A stretch of DNA of 64,000 bases from Marsupella aquatica (taxonomy: Eukaryota > Marchantiophyta), in the NCBI GenBank assembly GCA_973895155.1, contig OZ316895.1, positions 18,042,001 to 18,106,000 of the forward strand. Reading direction: 5' to 3'. Below are positions 10,480 to 22,947 of the stretch, in pieces. Each line of letters starts with the position of its first letter. The first letter of the stretch is position 1. The notes below the pieces were generated by a model. It was not told where the DNA came from. It saw only the letters and a list, made by a program, of their open reading frames with translations, and searched no databases. The position numbers and the translations under genes were made by a program.

Positions 10480-12777
10480 CCTCCGCAGCCACTACCGTAG
10501 GTCTGTCCTCTGACAGATTACCTGCTCCGGACCGAGTCAACTCTTCATCGGCCTGACTGGGTCCACCCTCGGCTTCGGCCTCAGCATCGGCCACGGCCTC
10601 CCCGGCATGTTCTAGTGGTGGATCCGGTACCCCGACTTCATCACCAAGTATCCTAGCCTCGGCTTTGCCATCCCCGCCTTCTAGGGCAGTTGGATCCTCT
10701 GCCATGACCCTACCTGAGGTTGGTGCTAGGTTTACCTCCTTGGTCACGACGGCTTGAGGAGCCGTATTACTCCCTGACCCAGAAGGTTTCCGCTTCTTCT
10801 TCTTCTTTGGTTCGGCAGCTGGCCCCTTCCCCTTGCCACTTACCTCCGGCACTGGTGCGAGTATCTCGGCTTGTACTTCGGCCAGTACTACTCCTGGTAA
10901 ATCCTTCTCCCTAGCCAGGGCTGTCTCTTCTTCCTCCCTGAGTCATTCCTGAAACTCCTGTGCCGTCTGTTTTATGCCATCAAAGCTCGGGGGAGCGACA
11001 TCTGGTGGGGGAGACTCGGCTCTACTGGGTCCGGTCCCCTCGAACTACTCTTGGAAGAGTGGGGATGAACCTGCCACAGGTCCTTATTCCTGGAACATGA
11101 TGATCCGACCCGTAGCCGGAGTCATCATTGTCGTAGCCTTCTACCGTCTCCTCCTCGGCTCCCCCCGTTGCTGTCCTGGTCCTGTCGTGAACACGGCCTC
11201 ATAGATCACGGGTCCTGGTTCCTCCGGCTTCCACGTTGATCTCATCTTCTCCTTGTCGTGACCAGGGGCTTCGGGCTGCTTTTCCTCGGCTTTGGGACTT
11301 GAAGCTCCTACATACATTCGGACTCCCGGCTTGTGTTCCGGCCTCCTTCTCTCCTTGACCCCGGTAAAGGGGTTTTCCCTTGTAAGTTGGCTAAGGCCGA
11401 CTTTGGGAGCAGTATTCTGTACCGGTCCCGTTGCCATTCTCCTTTCCTTCTCCAACAATTTTAGCAGATTCTGCATGCCTAGTTGCTGCATTGGCAAGTC
11501 CTCCTTCCTCGGCCTAAACACCTGCTCGATTGTAGGACTGTCGGGCTGGGTTGGTTTCTCTGTTGCCGGCCTTGGTTCCGGAACCTCTTCTGGTGCTCTT
11601 GCCTACAGGGGCAGTACCGGGGCAAATATCTGACTTTGGGCATACCGGCACAACAGCGGCATGTGATAACCAAGCCGGGACACGCTTCCCATGCCGATCA
11701 CCAGCTGTTCCTCCTTCAAGATCTTCTTTAGTTGGGTGAGGAGGTACCCATTGTAGTCTTGGCTTGGGTCTGGCCTCTCTGCCAGATAGACCTGTGCCTT
11801 GCCAATCTCTGCCCTTGGCAAGTTACAATGCATGGTCACCCGCAAGAAATCGATCATTTCTCCTATGTGCGGGTTTGTGCAGGTGTTTTGGAAGAAGCCA
11901 TTCTTTGTTGATGGCCCTGGAAACGACCGGAACTCCTTGTCTGGCAAGGTCTTCCTGGTATCTACTTTGGTCTTATTGCCCATCGGCAAGCCAAACACTT
12001 CAGCAATCACCCGGGGAGTGAGTTAGAAATCCTTCCCATACACCCTTGTGGAATTGGTCTCGAGCTCCCATGATCCCACGAATTCTAGTAAGTCTGAATC
12101 TGGCACCTCCGGCTTCAGCCATGGTAACTTTACGAATGCTCCCAAGCCGGATCCGGCCATGAAGCCCTGGTATTTCTGAGTCTGTATAGCCGTAAAGCAT
12201 GCATCTTCTTCCCGCGCAAAGTGTAATTGCACCTCCTTGGGGAGGGTCGCCGCCAGCCTTTCCAGGTGTCATCTCTTGTTGGAACGACATTGACGGGGTC
12301 GACCTCCTCCTCTTCGGCTTCCGCCTGCCTCCTACTTCCTTGCTCTGCTAGTTTCCTGGGTGCCGCCGACCTCGTTCTTTTTGCAAGGGTGGCTTCTTCG
12401 TTGTTGTTCCCTTTCCTCTTCATAGCGGCTGCCGTGGATGTTTCTCCTAGCACGGTTGCCTTCGTCCAGCCCTCCGTGCTACCCTTCAACTCCCAGTGTA
12501 TGTCGTTGCAGCGGTTGATGGCCTCCCGGATGCCGACTATTCTGTTCTCACAAAACAGAAGATCGTCGAGTTCGTCAGCAGTAGGCGTCCATAAGAATTC
12601 AGCCGTAATGAGTTTTCCTCCCAAGAAAGCAGACTTCTGCAGCTCCCATAGCCGAGCGAGCTCCTGCCGTTCTTGAGCCGCTCTCTCTGATTCTTTGTCT
12701 TCGTAGGTCCCAATGTACTCAGTTGCCCGTTCTAACAGGCATCCCCAAAAATGAGTAGCTTGATTGACGTTGCTCAT
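10436..12777 (-). pseudogene. LTR-borne protein in the family-A solo LTR (broken)
   Basis: ATG 12777 (MSNVNQATHFWGCLLERATEY) equals Met88 of the element-A protein. The FW module and basic/acidic linker are open to about 12240. The central domain (EVFGLPMGNKTK) is open from 12010 to 11603, and a linker continues to 11141. The region for the second module and nearly all of the coiled coil is deleted. The C-terminal tail (KKKKKRKPSGSGS, then acidic, ending EEVLGASIEDQTPLP) survives at 10852-10436. Frameshifts separate the blocks. Upstream sequence matches A's first 87 codons in a different frame, which argues that those codons are not conserved protein. Confidence 0.75.
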
Positions 12778-13156
12778 ACCCTTCTTGAGTTGATTGTTGG
12801 TATCTGCTTCCACCCCGAGTGCTTACCTGAGCAGCGGACAGTAGTTGGCCTCCCGTAGTCGTCCGCTTGGCTTGTGCTTGCAAATGAGCCGCCATTCCTT
12901 GCGCTCGGTCCTTACCCCCTCCCCTTGGCTGGTCTTCCTTCCCATTGGTTACCCATAGCCGCCGGTACTTAGTGCGCCCTAAGCCTAATCGTGTTCCCTC
13001 CCCCGGCGTCCTTACTTTCAGCCTCGGCTTGGGTTCCATAGTCACCCTTAATTGTTTATATTTCCCTGTTTTTGTTACTATACTAAGGTGTTTCCTAGGG
13101 TACACTCCTGATTTTTCTATTTAAACTAATGATTCCTGGCTAGGCATCACATTCCA

Positions 13157-14978
13157 CTTCTTCACAACCAATATTGTTTTAATCGTATCACAAAGACATG
13201 GAGGGATGCTATTTATATTTCATCACGCTAGGAATGAGTAGATTCATTTCCGCTCCCAAAATTGCATTTTTTGATCAAGTCTGCCGACTGTCTCACCCTT
13301 TACTGCTTTTGATCAAGTCTCGTGGACTGCACTCTCTACTCTCCTCTTGGTCTCTAGTGGACTGCTGTCATCAATCCTCAGGCTCACGAGGCCAACCGAC
13401 CTTACAAACTTCTTTCAAGAATCCATTGGGCGGGTCCTTTCATAAAAAATACACCAAAATGGCTATGGGAAGAACACAACTATGAAAGAAATGAGATCAT
13501 AACATGTAACAAACTTTGGAGAGTCAAGCTGAATCCATATCTTTTGGTGAAATAGTAATACATTGCATGAGTAACCCGGTTTCCTGCCGTCTACTCAACT
13601 CTTGCCTTACTAGGACAATGACTACTTCTGACCTCACTACTCCAGATGACTTTCCCTCTCAGTCTATGCTACGAGCTAACACTCAAAACTAGGCTAAGTT
13701 CCCCCCTAATTCACTAAAGGAGCTCCCCCTAAATACTCTCAACCATACCAAAGCACCCTTCAAGGGGTCACAACAATGGCGGCTACCCTAGCGGCGGCAT
13801 TAAAACCCTAATCACAAAATTTGCTAACCTAAAACATGTGGCACACACATGCCACCTAAAACCCTAACCTAACTATGGAACCGACGGTGCCTTCGATGGT
13901 GCCAACAACAATCCGTAGTCCGTGAAAAGTGAGGGAGCCCTACCATGGTCGAAACCTAAGATCATTCAAACCACTCCCTTGAGGAGAGCCCTGGACAGCC
14001 CTACTCCTCCTGATCACGGATCCATAAATGGTTCCCAAAATGGATCCCGAACGGCCAAGTTACAGGGGTTTCAATCCGTAAAACTACCAAAACTCTCGAG
14101 CTCATAACTTATTTGTCTTGACTCCGTTTAGGGAGTGCTGCACCTTGCCAAAATCAGCTTCCCAAACTCCTTCAAACCAGCCTGTGAGTCAACCCTTCCA
14201 ACTTGTGTCAAAAATAAAAATCTGTACGGCTAACATCCATTATGGCCTACTAGTCCTCCTCGGAATCACTAACGGTGCTGGGACTCCATCCCCGGGAATC
14301 ATTGCTTGCCTCACTATCTCCTTGGGTGGCTACAGCATCCCCTCCCCTTTTCTTCACCGGGGTGGTCCGTCCTAACGTTTGGCCCGAGGTTCCCTGTTTC
14401 CGCATCGTCACCAAGGCTTGCCAAGCCTTGATGTACCCATGACCGATGGTGTCCTCCCACAACGTTGCCTCCTTACCACCATGTAATTCCAATGGCAAGA
14501 CTTGGCCAGTGGCCATAGAAGTTCCCGGATTTGGGTGGCATCCCCAACATTCCTATGGCGTCATGACTTGGTTGCATCTCCCGTAATGACTTACGGGCCT
14601 CCCTCAACTTCTTCTCCAAACTCTTACACTTCTCTGTGGAGTCCTTGCTGCCTCCAACATAGGTTTGTACTTCTCCATCACCTCCTTCACTACCATCTCA
14701 GAAGCCTTGGAAACCAAATCGGGGGAGAGAGTGGGACTAGGTGGGCAGGGGCTCTTCCTCTTCCCCAACCTCAAGGTATCGCTTCTCTTTGCCCTAGCCT
14801 CAAAAATTCTCACTTGGCTTGGTAACTCCATAACATGTTTCCTCAATTTCTCCACCTCACCAGAGTTTTTCTTCTACTTAGCCAACTCCTTTCTCAAGGC
14901 TCCCACCTCCTGTGCTTCTTTGGCCTTGGTGGACAAAGCTCCATGCAATTGAGAAATCTGTACTTGGGCTTTCTTCAG
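13157..14978 (-). mobile_element. Element D, copy 2, 3' part
   Basis: This matches D1 (about 6850-8650) in reverse orientation. It continues past the solo LTR to 9399-9432 on the left and, after removing element B, to 30539-30926 on the right. The B insertion splits the coiled-coil coding region exactly at the duplicated TTCAG. The 13157-14249 part is the non-coding 3' region of D. Confidence 0.85.
14250..14978 (-). pseudogene. Element D protein copy 2, C-terminal part
   Basis: It continues the coil interrupted by element B (QISQLH, then MEKLRKHVMELPSQVR), followed by a basic patch KRKSPCPPS and a tail VKKRGGDAVATQGDSEASND ending SDSEED at 14250. One stop in the coil and a frame change before the tail break it. 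It is closer to an open frame than copy 1 at the positions where copy 1 has stops. Function is unknown. Confidence 0.55.
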
Positions 14979-15878
14979 TGTCACGCCGTAAGCCTTGTCC
15001 TTACACGGATTTTAGCTTAGACGGGCATAATCTTCATTAGTTTTAAGGGTTCGGGCAAGGAGGGATGTGCAAACTAAACCTTACTCCCGTAATCTAGCAC
15101 TAAGTGCGCCTATTCCTACTTACAAAAATATCATGGGTATAGTTTGTGTTCCACCGCCGGAACATACCTTAAGTCAATAGTTGGATTGACCCCGGCTTAA
15201 GGGCTTCTAAGCCTTTGTACTGTCCGCCTCCGATCCAGATCCAATGATACGGGTATCCAACCCAGGCTCGCAACCACTATCCGCAGTCCACACCCCTGCA
15301 TTGCTCGGATAATGCATTCGGCCCAGCATTCTCTACCCATATACAAGATTCATACATGCAATTGAACTCACACACATGCAATCTTGGTTTACACAAAGGA
15401 AATGGTGGGAAAAGACTTTACTTCAGAATCCGTCATACACATATACACGGTTGACTCAACAGCTCTTGAGTAAACAAGCCCAACGGTAGAGAGGCATACA
15501 CTACAACGGAGCTTGGCTCCGCACTTGCCCAACGAGCTTAGTCATACCCTCCCTCCTTGGTGTTCTTTTACTCACAAAGGCCGGGACTCCCCGCACATCT
15601 TGCGCATACCCGGTTCTGAAACTAAAAATCCCCCTCCCTCTACCAGGGGATGCACTAAATACTAAGAGCCGAGGTTGGAACAACCACATGCTCAAATCTA
15701 TGCTATCTAAGATTCTAAACTCTGCTAACTGTCAGGCCGTAAAATGACGTGTCTTATTCTAAGATTCTAGCTATGAAGGTTGGTCGGATAGGACAGTGCT
15801 GCTAACTAGTTTCAGCCCTTGTCCTTATCGTTTGACTATCCTAAGTACTCCTAATGCTATTCTAACCCTGTTCCGCCG

Positions 15879-17668
15879 CTAATGTCTGGTTTGCTTGCCA
15901 GACCCGCCTGAGTTGGATTTGGAGCGGCCATCCCGCTGCCTTCTGAGCCGGTCGGCGTCCTGCTTGAGCTGCTGGACCTGGTCCAGCAGAGATTTGTTCT
16001 CTTGCTTTGCCGCATCCATCTCCTCCGCGGCTTCCTAGCATGCCTCTTCCAGTTGCCGGGCGTTGCTTGTCAGCGTTGTGATAACCGCATCGTCCGGTAC
16101 AGACGGAGGGGCGGCAGCTGCTGGTTGTGGGGCCGGGGTAGTTGTGGGCCTCACAACCACCGGACTTTTGGCCTTGGGTTGGGGTTGCCTTTCTTGGGCC
16201 GGGAATACCCACCATGATGGGGTTAGCTTGGGCTCGTTGATCCAAGGGAGGCTTCGGCGGTCCAAACGGGCGTACCACTTGATGATGATTTTGATGTGGC
16301 TAGCAAGGTACGCCTTTCTGCCGAGGTACAAAGTCTTCCTTTGCCGCTCCATCTCCTCATGGAACTTCTTGACAAAGAAAGATGACTTGGGCGGCGGATA
16401 CTTCGCCACTCGGTTCCATCATGTGGAGGGCGTACCTCTGGAATTCCAGACGCTTTGCTACCTCCGGGATGAGGCATGTCCTCATCAAGAATCCGTTGTC
16501 CACTGCTCCTTTGGCCGGGAAGCTAAAGGACTGATACTTGGCTCCTTTGCCCCCGGGAGCCCGTGACTCCACCCAATTTTTTCCTTTGGGTAGGCCAAAG
16601 ATCATCTTAAGCCGTGCCTCATTCAGGGACATCACTCTCCCGTATGCACGGGTTTGTTGGCGGGCTTCGTCAAAGTTTTGGATGAACTCCGTCATGTCCT
16701 GCCCGTAGTACCTGCTTCCATTCCAAGGGAGAGAGGCAAGGTGCTCAAACCCTTGGGTCTTCAGGTAGCATGCATGCTTGGGGTGGAGAATGTTCTTGTG
16801 GACATTCTCCCCCATGCGATGCATGGTCAGCTTGGCCACCGCAACCGTGGCCAAAGGCAGCCCTGATACGGCTGCGGGTTCCTTTCTCTTCCTACCCCAA
16901 GACTGGTTCATGGGGTGACTTGAAGAGGGGGACATCTCCCCATCCTCTCTATTGGGTGGCGGCAGCGCTACCGCCATAAGCACCGGTGCTGGGGTTGCCA
17001 CTGTCGCCGTGTTATCCACCCGGGCTTGTGTGGGTGGTGCTGGGTTGCCAGTTTAGGGGAGGGTGAGCTTCCTCATCTTTGGAACTGATGTTCACCGCGT
17101 TTACCATGGATCACACCCGGAGGGGTGGTGCGACCGGTGGTGGAGAATGGCTTGGCTAAGGCCAAGGTAGTATTGGTGCGGGCACCGATGAGTTGGCGAC
17201 GGTTGTAGCTGGAGGAAGCGCCATAAGATTCAGGAAGTCTGAGGGGAAGCCAAGTGAGGTCAAGATAGATGCCTTGCCCGTAGCTGCGGTATCAAAGTGA
17301 TGGTCTATGGAAGCCTAGACTTTGGCGGGGACATGATTGAAGTGGTGTTGCTGTAAGTCGATCGTGCCCGGGAGTGTGAAGACCTTGTCCGGAAGCCAAA
17401 AGAGTGCTTCCGGGAAACCAACGTACTTTGGGCCGTCAAAGAAGTATTTGGAGATCTTGTCGGCTTGACAGAGCTTGCTCTGGAACGGGAGGTTGAAATT
17501 GCCGTTATAGTGAGAGCACCCGGCCAGGCGAATGAGTCATTCATTCTGCCTTTTGGTTTCGTACCGGCGTGGGTTGACCTTGGCCAACGACTTAGCTAAA
17601 TGATTTCCGATGGATAGAAATTGAAGCCAAAACCAAAGGGCAGAATTGGACATAATAGTGACAGACAT
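15879..17668 (-). pseudogene. LTR-borne protein, element B 3' LTR copy (deleted)
   Basis: The start at 17668 equals 30068 of the other copy. The central domain is open at 17019-16357 (MIFGLPKGKNWVES). A 38-bp deletion then shifts the frame, and a deletion joins SVPDDAVIT directly to the last coil residues (RQLEEAC, a stop, then SLLDQVQQLKQDADRLRRQR). The C-terminus GGSGKQTRH and stop at 15879 are shared with copy 2. Several stops lie in the N-terminal third. Confidence 0.7.
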
Positions 17669-17769
17669 ACATGGAACGGCGGTGGATGACTAAGGAGCAC
17701 ATGAGCAAGCTAGGATTAAAGCTGGCACAACGGGTGAAGTGTTGGTGGTTTGCAAGATAATGGCCCGCC

Positions 17770-17776
17770 TTTTATA
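17770..17776 (-). promoter_or_regulatory. TATA box, element B 3' LTR
   Basis: The minus strand reads TATAAAAGGCGGG 102 bp upstream of the LTR gene ATG, the same distance as in the 5' LTR. That gives a U3 of about 375 bp and places the gene in the transcribed part of the LTR. Confidence 0.6.
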
Positions 17777-18152
17777 CCTTGAGGGCTCGTCGGCCGAAAT
17801 GGCCCCTTCCTCCTTTTGATAGGCCGATCCTTTCACGCTTGCAGTGTATCGGCCACTCCGATCCATAGGTCCAGGTCAGAACGTGTAAGCGAGCCACTCC
17901 CTTGAGTCTTTATACGCGTCGGACCCGAGGGGACATCCCCACACGCTTGTAACTCGGGGGTACAAATGGCGCTCCACCGCTAGTCCAAGCATAAATGCTC
18001 CTTATTGACTAATGATGTCCTAGTCGTGATTACTACCTACTTTAGTGTCGTTATATATGCTAATTACTACAGACTACTATGTCCTTAGCACGCATGCTAA
18101 GCACGATTAGACCGGATTACTCATTAACCACCGTGTTGGCGGCGTCACATAG

Positions 18153-18162
18153 CTCCCTACTT
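18153..18162 (-). other. Polypurine tract of element B
   Basis: AAGTAGGGAG followed by CTA lies directly before the 3' LTR on the minus strand. Element A has AAGTGGGGAG and the same CTA spacer. It would prime plus-strand synthesis. Confidence 0.75.
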
Positions 18163-18164
18163 AA

Positions 18165-19352
18165 CTATGAAGCGTCCTTGCAAACGTTGCCATCGATGGT
18201 ATCATCTTGATGATGGTACTTCTTCACACGACCGTAACTAATTTGCATGGAAAGTAAATTGTCGGCATACGTTGCAAGCTCAATGGAGCCGTTCGGGTAA
18301 ATTTGACTGACAAGGAAAGGTCCCAACCAGCGAGTATGTAGCTTCCCGGGAAATTGCATGTACCTGCTATCGTACAGAAGGACAAGGTTGCCTGTTACAA
18401 CGTTGATCTTCCGTAGTCCTTTGTTGTGCTGCTTCTTGGATACTGTCTGTTTCTTCACTGCGTGTTGGGCAGCTAGTACCCTGGCTTCCTCTAATGCTTT
18501 GATCTGGTAAGCTCTTTCCAAAGAACTTTTGGCTTCGAATGAGCAATCCCAAATACTTACACGTGGTGTGTGAATTTCAAACTCCACCAGCACCAATGAG
18601 TGTTGCTCGAGCACGAGAAAGTGTGAATTGTGACTGGTAGTAGTCTTGTAAGCCAAATTGTACAAGTACACAGCGGCGTATAATTTGTCATCCCAATCTG
18701 TTTTGTGTGCGGCTACTATTTTTTTGAGGATCTTCCCAATGATGCCATTCGTCCTTTCCGTCAGTCCGTTGGCCTTTGGTGGTATAGGGTGGTCTTGCAG
18801 TGCTTGACCAGGTACCGTTCCGTAAGGCGCTCTACGGTTTCATTGATGAAATGCGTTCCCCAATTGTTGACTAACTCCAAAGGGGGTCCAAAGCAAGTGA
18901 AGATCTGCTCATACAAGAACTTGGCGCTGGTAGCTAGCGGCATCATCCTTCACCGTTGCCCAAGCTTCCACCCATTTGGTGGAGTAGTCTATGGCTAGTA
19001 GGATGTACCAGCACCTGCATCTTCGGGTAACCGGAGTGAAATGCCCAATGTAATCAATGCCCCACTTCTCGAATGGTGCTAGTGGAAGTACGAAGGTGGT
19101 TGTGGGCTTTCCTCGGGGCGCCAGCCCGTTGACATAAATTGCATCCTTTAATAAAGCGTCGCACATCCCGATGTAACATAGGCCATCAATACCCCAAATC
19201 CAAGATCTTACAAGCAGTAGTGATGGCCGCAAAATGGCCCCCAACTTCCTCTTCGTGTAGGGCCCGCATAACAATGAGCGTTTCCTTGTATTCAAGGCAG
19301 CGCCGTAGCTTTCCATTAACTCCCTCTTGTGTAAGTGACCCCTTATCATCAC
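18165..19352 (-). pseudogene. Integrase of element B (decayed)
   Basis: Recognisable blocks are FEKWGIDYIGHF (first catalytic Asp), an eroded second Asp region near 18860, KANGLTERTNGIIGKIL (catalytic Glu) and the C-terminal region NLVLLYDSRYMQFPGKLH and GRVKKYHHQDD, ending at 18165. These align with the A integrase. Multiple stops and frame changes lie between blocks. It integrated cDNA into chromosomes when intact. Confidence 0.85.
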
Positions 19353-19420
19353 ATACGGTCTGGCCTTTTGTAAGAATACGGCGGCGGCCTCCTGATTGAT
19401 TCCATTGGGGATGCGGCCTG

Positions 19421-21076
19421 TTAGGAGGAAGGTAATGAGCGGTCCGTACCACGTGGCCTACCTGCCCCTACGTGGAATAATTCCTCATCTGGAAAAGTAT
19501 TGCTAATAGGCTGATCTATAGGTACACCATCCAGTCTTGAAAAGAAATCGACGTTGAGGTGTGCCTTCCCCGGCCAAACTCGTACCTTGTAGTTAAACTC
19601 CTGTAAGAGCAGTACCCACCTGGCTATCCGCCCTGTGACATCTGCTTTGTTCACCATATATTTTAAACTATCATGATCCGTATGAAGGATGACTTTATAT
19701 CCAAGCAGGTAGTGTCGGAACTCCTTACACGAGTAGATAATACCTAGAGCTTCTTGATCGGTGGGGGAATAATTTTTCTCAGCCGTAAATAGCTAACAAC
19801 TAGCAAAATAGATGGGGTAGTCGCGACCGTCCTTGTCCAGCTGGCTTAGTACGGACCCAATGCAAAACCCCAAAACATCAATGTACACATGGAATTCCTT
19901 ATTCCAATCCGGGGTTACCATGATGGGTTACGTGATGAGTCAGCGCTGGAGTTCTTCAAAAGCTATATGTCTCCAGGGTGTCTCTTCAATCACTGCATCC
20001 TTCTTCATCATCTCCGTTAGGGGTAACGCAATTTTAGCAAAATCTTTGATGAATCGGCAATAGTACCCTACCCAACCCAGGAACAACCGTACGGCTTTTT
20101 CATCCACTAGGAACACTACCGCCATATATCCAGGCTGGAACCTTCTCCTGGTCTACCTCGATACCTCGTTTAGACACACAATGCCCGAGTAACACCCCTT
20201 CCTCTACTCCGAAAAAACATTTTGCCGGATGCAACTTTAAATTTACTTCTCTGCATCATTGGAGCGTACGGCGTAAATGTTTGGGGTGCATGGCAATGGT
20301 TCCAAAGATGGCAAAGTCATCAATAAATATTTCCAGGAATTCCCGTAGGAAGTCATGGAAGATATTCATCATGAGTCTGGAACATGGCCAGGGCGTTACA
20401 CAGTCCAAATGGCATTCTACAAAATGCGAACGTCAATAACTCCGTGGTAAATATTGTTTTAAGCTAATCCACGAGTCGGATCCAGATTTGATTGTAGCCC
20501 GAATACCTGTCAAGGAATGTATATATTTCATTACGGGCTACCATATATCCAAAACCATATTTGGAATGGTAAGAGGTAGTGATCCTTCCGGGTGGCATCA
20601 TTTAGTTTACGGTAGTCCTGGCAGATGCAAATTTTGGGCTTCCCGTCCATACCTCCCTTCTTTGGCACGATGATGATGGGAGACACCCAGTAACTGGCCA
20701 TTACCGGGTAGATGATATCCGTGGCTAGGAGACAATAAATCTCCTCTTTCACCAAGATGCAGTACCTTGGGTTCATGCGATGTTGCCGCTGCCGTACGGT
20801 GTGAGCTCCCAGGTTCAAATCGATCATGTGTTCTCCCAACTCGGGGGAGACTCTAGTCAAATCGTGATGGCTCCATGCAAACACATCTTCATACTCCTTG
20901 AGCAATGCTTGGATGGATTTTTCCGCCTCCCCCTTCAGCTCATGGCCTAAGTTGAAAGACTTATCCATCCCAATAGTGTACTTCCGGTAGTGTTCCTTCC
21001 TTATGACCTCCACTTGGTTCTGCAAGCTAGGGTCCATACTTGCATTCAGCTTGGCTAGCCGAACTCCTCCGTACAT
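19421..21076 (-). pseudogene. Reverse transcriptase and RNase H of element B (decayed)
   Basis: The RT N-terminal part is open at 21076-20531 (YWVSPIIIVPKKGG, ICICQDYRKLNDAT). The palm with the catalytic Asp pair (20130-20530) is eroded but partly readable. The connection and RNase H follow (RLFLGWVGYYCRFIKDFA, IGSVLSQLDKDGRDYPIYFA, LLGYKVILHTDHDSLKYMVN, FFSRLDGVP) to 19421, with several stops and frame changes. Where element A has a TGA at 45442, B keeps Arg at the aligned position. Confidence 0.85.
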
Positions 21077-21531
21077 AGGTGGAACCGGGATTGGTTTTGG
21101 AATTGGGGTTGTTTCCTCTTGTTGCGGATGGATGGATCCCAGGAGACTCGTTTCTTATGCTTTGGCGTTGGGATCTTGGCTTCGGGTGATGCCCTGGCCG
21201 GTTTTGGGTTAGTAGGGTCAGCATCGGCTCCCTACTTAGCTCGAGCCATATGCTCCATGCCCTTCAAGTTGATGGCTTGCTGTTCATCTTCCCAGGTGCT
21301 AGAGAGGCTTGGGGTAGTCCCGTCTATAGCGACTTTTGGGTAATTCAAGAGATGCGTCTCCCGGGTTGCCTCTATCCCCAAAACATCTTCCTTGGATAGG
21401 GACAAAATAAGCTCAATCATATTGAGCTCTTCTTCCTCCGAGGTCTCCAAATCGTACTCCTCTGGTCCCTGTGGAGTCTTGCCCTGATAATCGTCCACCG
21501 CCCATGATACTTGTACCGTGGGTGTCCCAAA

Positions 21532-21888
21532 TCATAGCTCCTTCTTGCCCCAGTCCGTGACTACACGGCCACTGTACAGCCACGGCCTTCCCAAGAGAAT
21601 TGGGTAAGAAGATGGTCGGACCGGCCTCATGACCAAAAAGTTTAGATAAAACTCCACACCTCCTACGAGGGTGAGAACTTTGGTGAGCGTGCCCAGGGGA
21701 AGTACTCTTGCACTATTTGCTAATCGAATAGCTCGGGCTATGGGTTGATACGTGAGATACCCCAATTTTACAGATGTTTTCTCAGTCATAATGTTGAATC
21801 CTGCTCCGTCGTCCACAAGAACCATTTTGATAGTACAGCCCTTGATCTCGATCGAGATGTCCGGCGCTCCCAGGTCCTCATAGATCAT
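21532..21888 (-). pseudogene. Aspartic protease of element B
   Basis: KMVLVDDGAGFNIM carries the retropepsin active-site Asp, and YPILLGRPWLYSGRVV is the second flap/ILGR block. They align with VPIDGGSGVCIM and LLIGRPWLYLAEV in element A. Its role is Gag-Pol maturation. It is separated from gag and RT by stops; the acidic linker 21232-21498 follows before RT. Confidence 0.8.
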
Positions 21889-21973
21889 ATTACAATCCGC
21901 GACTCCTACTCATGGTAGCCGTCTTCTACGTCGGCCCGTGAGCAACTCCCTTAGTTGTTGCCGGTATTGGGGA

Positions 21974-22947
21974 TTATTCTAGAGTAGTTGTCCTACTGTT
22001 GCTGTGACTAGGCAACTCTTCACGTCTTGTCAAATGTCGTACTCTTCCTTCTTTTCTTCCTTTGGCTGCTGCTTTGCTTCTGTGCACTTCTCGCTTCTCC
22101 TGCTCTTCCCATTGAGCGGCCTCAACAGCTTTTAGGTCTTTATCAATTGCTTTCTGGTATTCCCGTGCTTCGTATGCTTCCAACTGTTGCTTTACCAACT
22201 CTTTGATGCGGGGGTAGAATAGCTTCGGGTTATCCCGATGGCAGTCGTCATCCTCCTCTGGGGGTATTTCTACCGTTGGCTGCACTGGCGTGGTGTCTTG
22301 CTTCCGTCGGTGTTTCTTGTCCTATTTCTCTTGCTTTCATTTGGATCTGGTTGACACTCGATAACATTCAGCCTCATCTGACGGATTGGGATGTTCTGTT
22401 ACATCGACCAAGTTGACCCACTCAGTGTTATCATCTTGCCATTCTACAGTGATCATTGAACGACTGCATCGCTCAAAGCTGGTCCACCTGGGGCTGGCCT
22501 AGCTGCCCTTGCTCGTGCGGCAATCACCAATGGGCAATTAGCCATGGAATGAGCCTCCGTTTTGCAAACTTGACATAGTGGCATGCCTTGGCCATCTCCT
22601 TGCCATCTTTGTTCAGTGCATTCCCTTGCGAAGTGACCGGGCTTCTCACAGTTGTAACAACCCAGGGATTGCCAAATCCCTGGTTTAGGAGGAATGCTCA
22701 AGTTACTTATCACTTGGAAGCCTCTGCCACCATTTGGGTATGGATATGCAGTTCTGCCAGCCAAATTCCGAGGACCCACCGTGGAAATTTGATACACGGA
22801 GTCAGGGGGTTCTTCGAAGAAGTACTCCGTGGTCTCCGGTTCTGGCCCTGGGTTGTCGACATCATCCAATTCCACCTGATGGACTCGATTCTTCCATCTC
22901 GGGCATTCTTGCACCACATGCCCCGATTGGAAGCACTTGGAGCACCA
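21974..22947 (-). pseudogene. Gag of element B, nucleocapsid part
   Basis: It contains three CCHC zinc knuckles: CSKCFQSGHVVQEC (22900-22945), CYNCEKPGHFAREC and CQVCKTEAHSMANC. A linker at 22285-21974 (NPKLFYPRIKELVKQQLEAY) aligns with NEL-type sequence NHPKLFYPSVTASVKEQL-like Gag-Pol linker of A (43790-43860). It packages RNA in virus-like particles. Its 5' part lies beyond the insertion at 22953-25649. Confidence 0.85.

Larger units (their letters stand above)
9438..13151 (-). mobile_element. Solo LTR of family A, minus orientation
   Basis: The minus strand begins TGTGATGCCTAG at 13151 and ends CGCACCACA at 9438, the exact termini of the A LTRs. It is flanked by a 5-bp target duplication TTCCA (9433-9437 and 13152-13156) and lies inside the tail of D copy 2. 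At 3,714 bp it is shorter than the intact 4,663-bp LTR because the coiled-coil region is largely deleted. No internal element sequence is present, so it is a solo LTR formed by LTR-LTR recombination (established mechanism). Confidence 0.93.
14979..18149 (-). mobile_element. 3' LTR of element B (3,171 bp)
   Basis: It runs from TGTGACGCCG at 18149 to CGGCGTGACA at 14979 on the minus strand. It pairs with the 5' LTR at 27112-30533 but lacks about 1.3 kb from the coding region of the LTR gene and about 38 bp near 16390. A TATA box lies at 17770-17776. The first 550 bp on the plus strand (14979-15530) are absent from the other LTR, which is truncated there. Confidence 0.9.
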
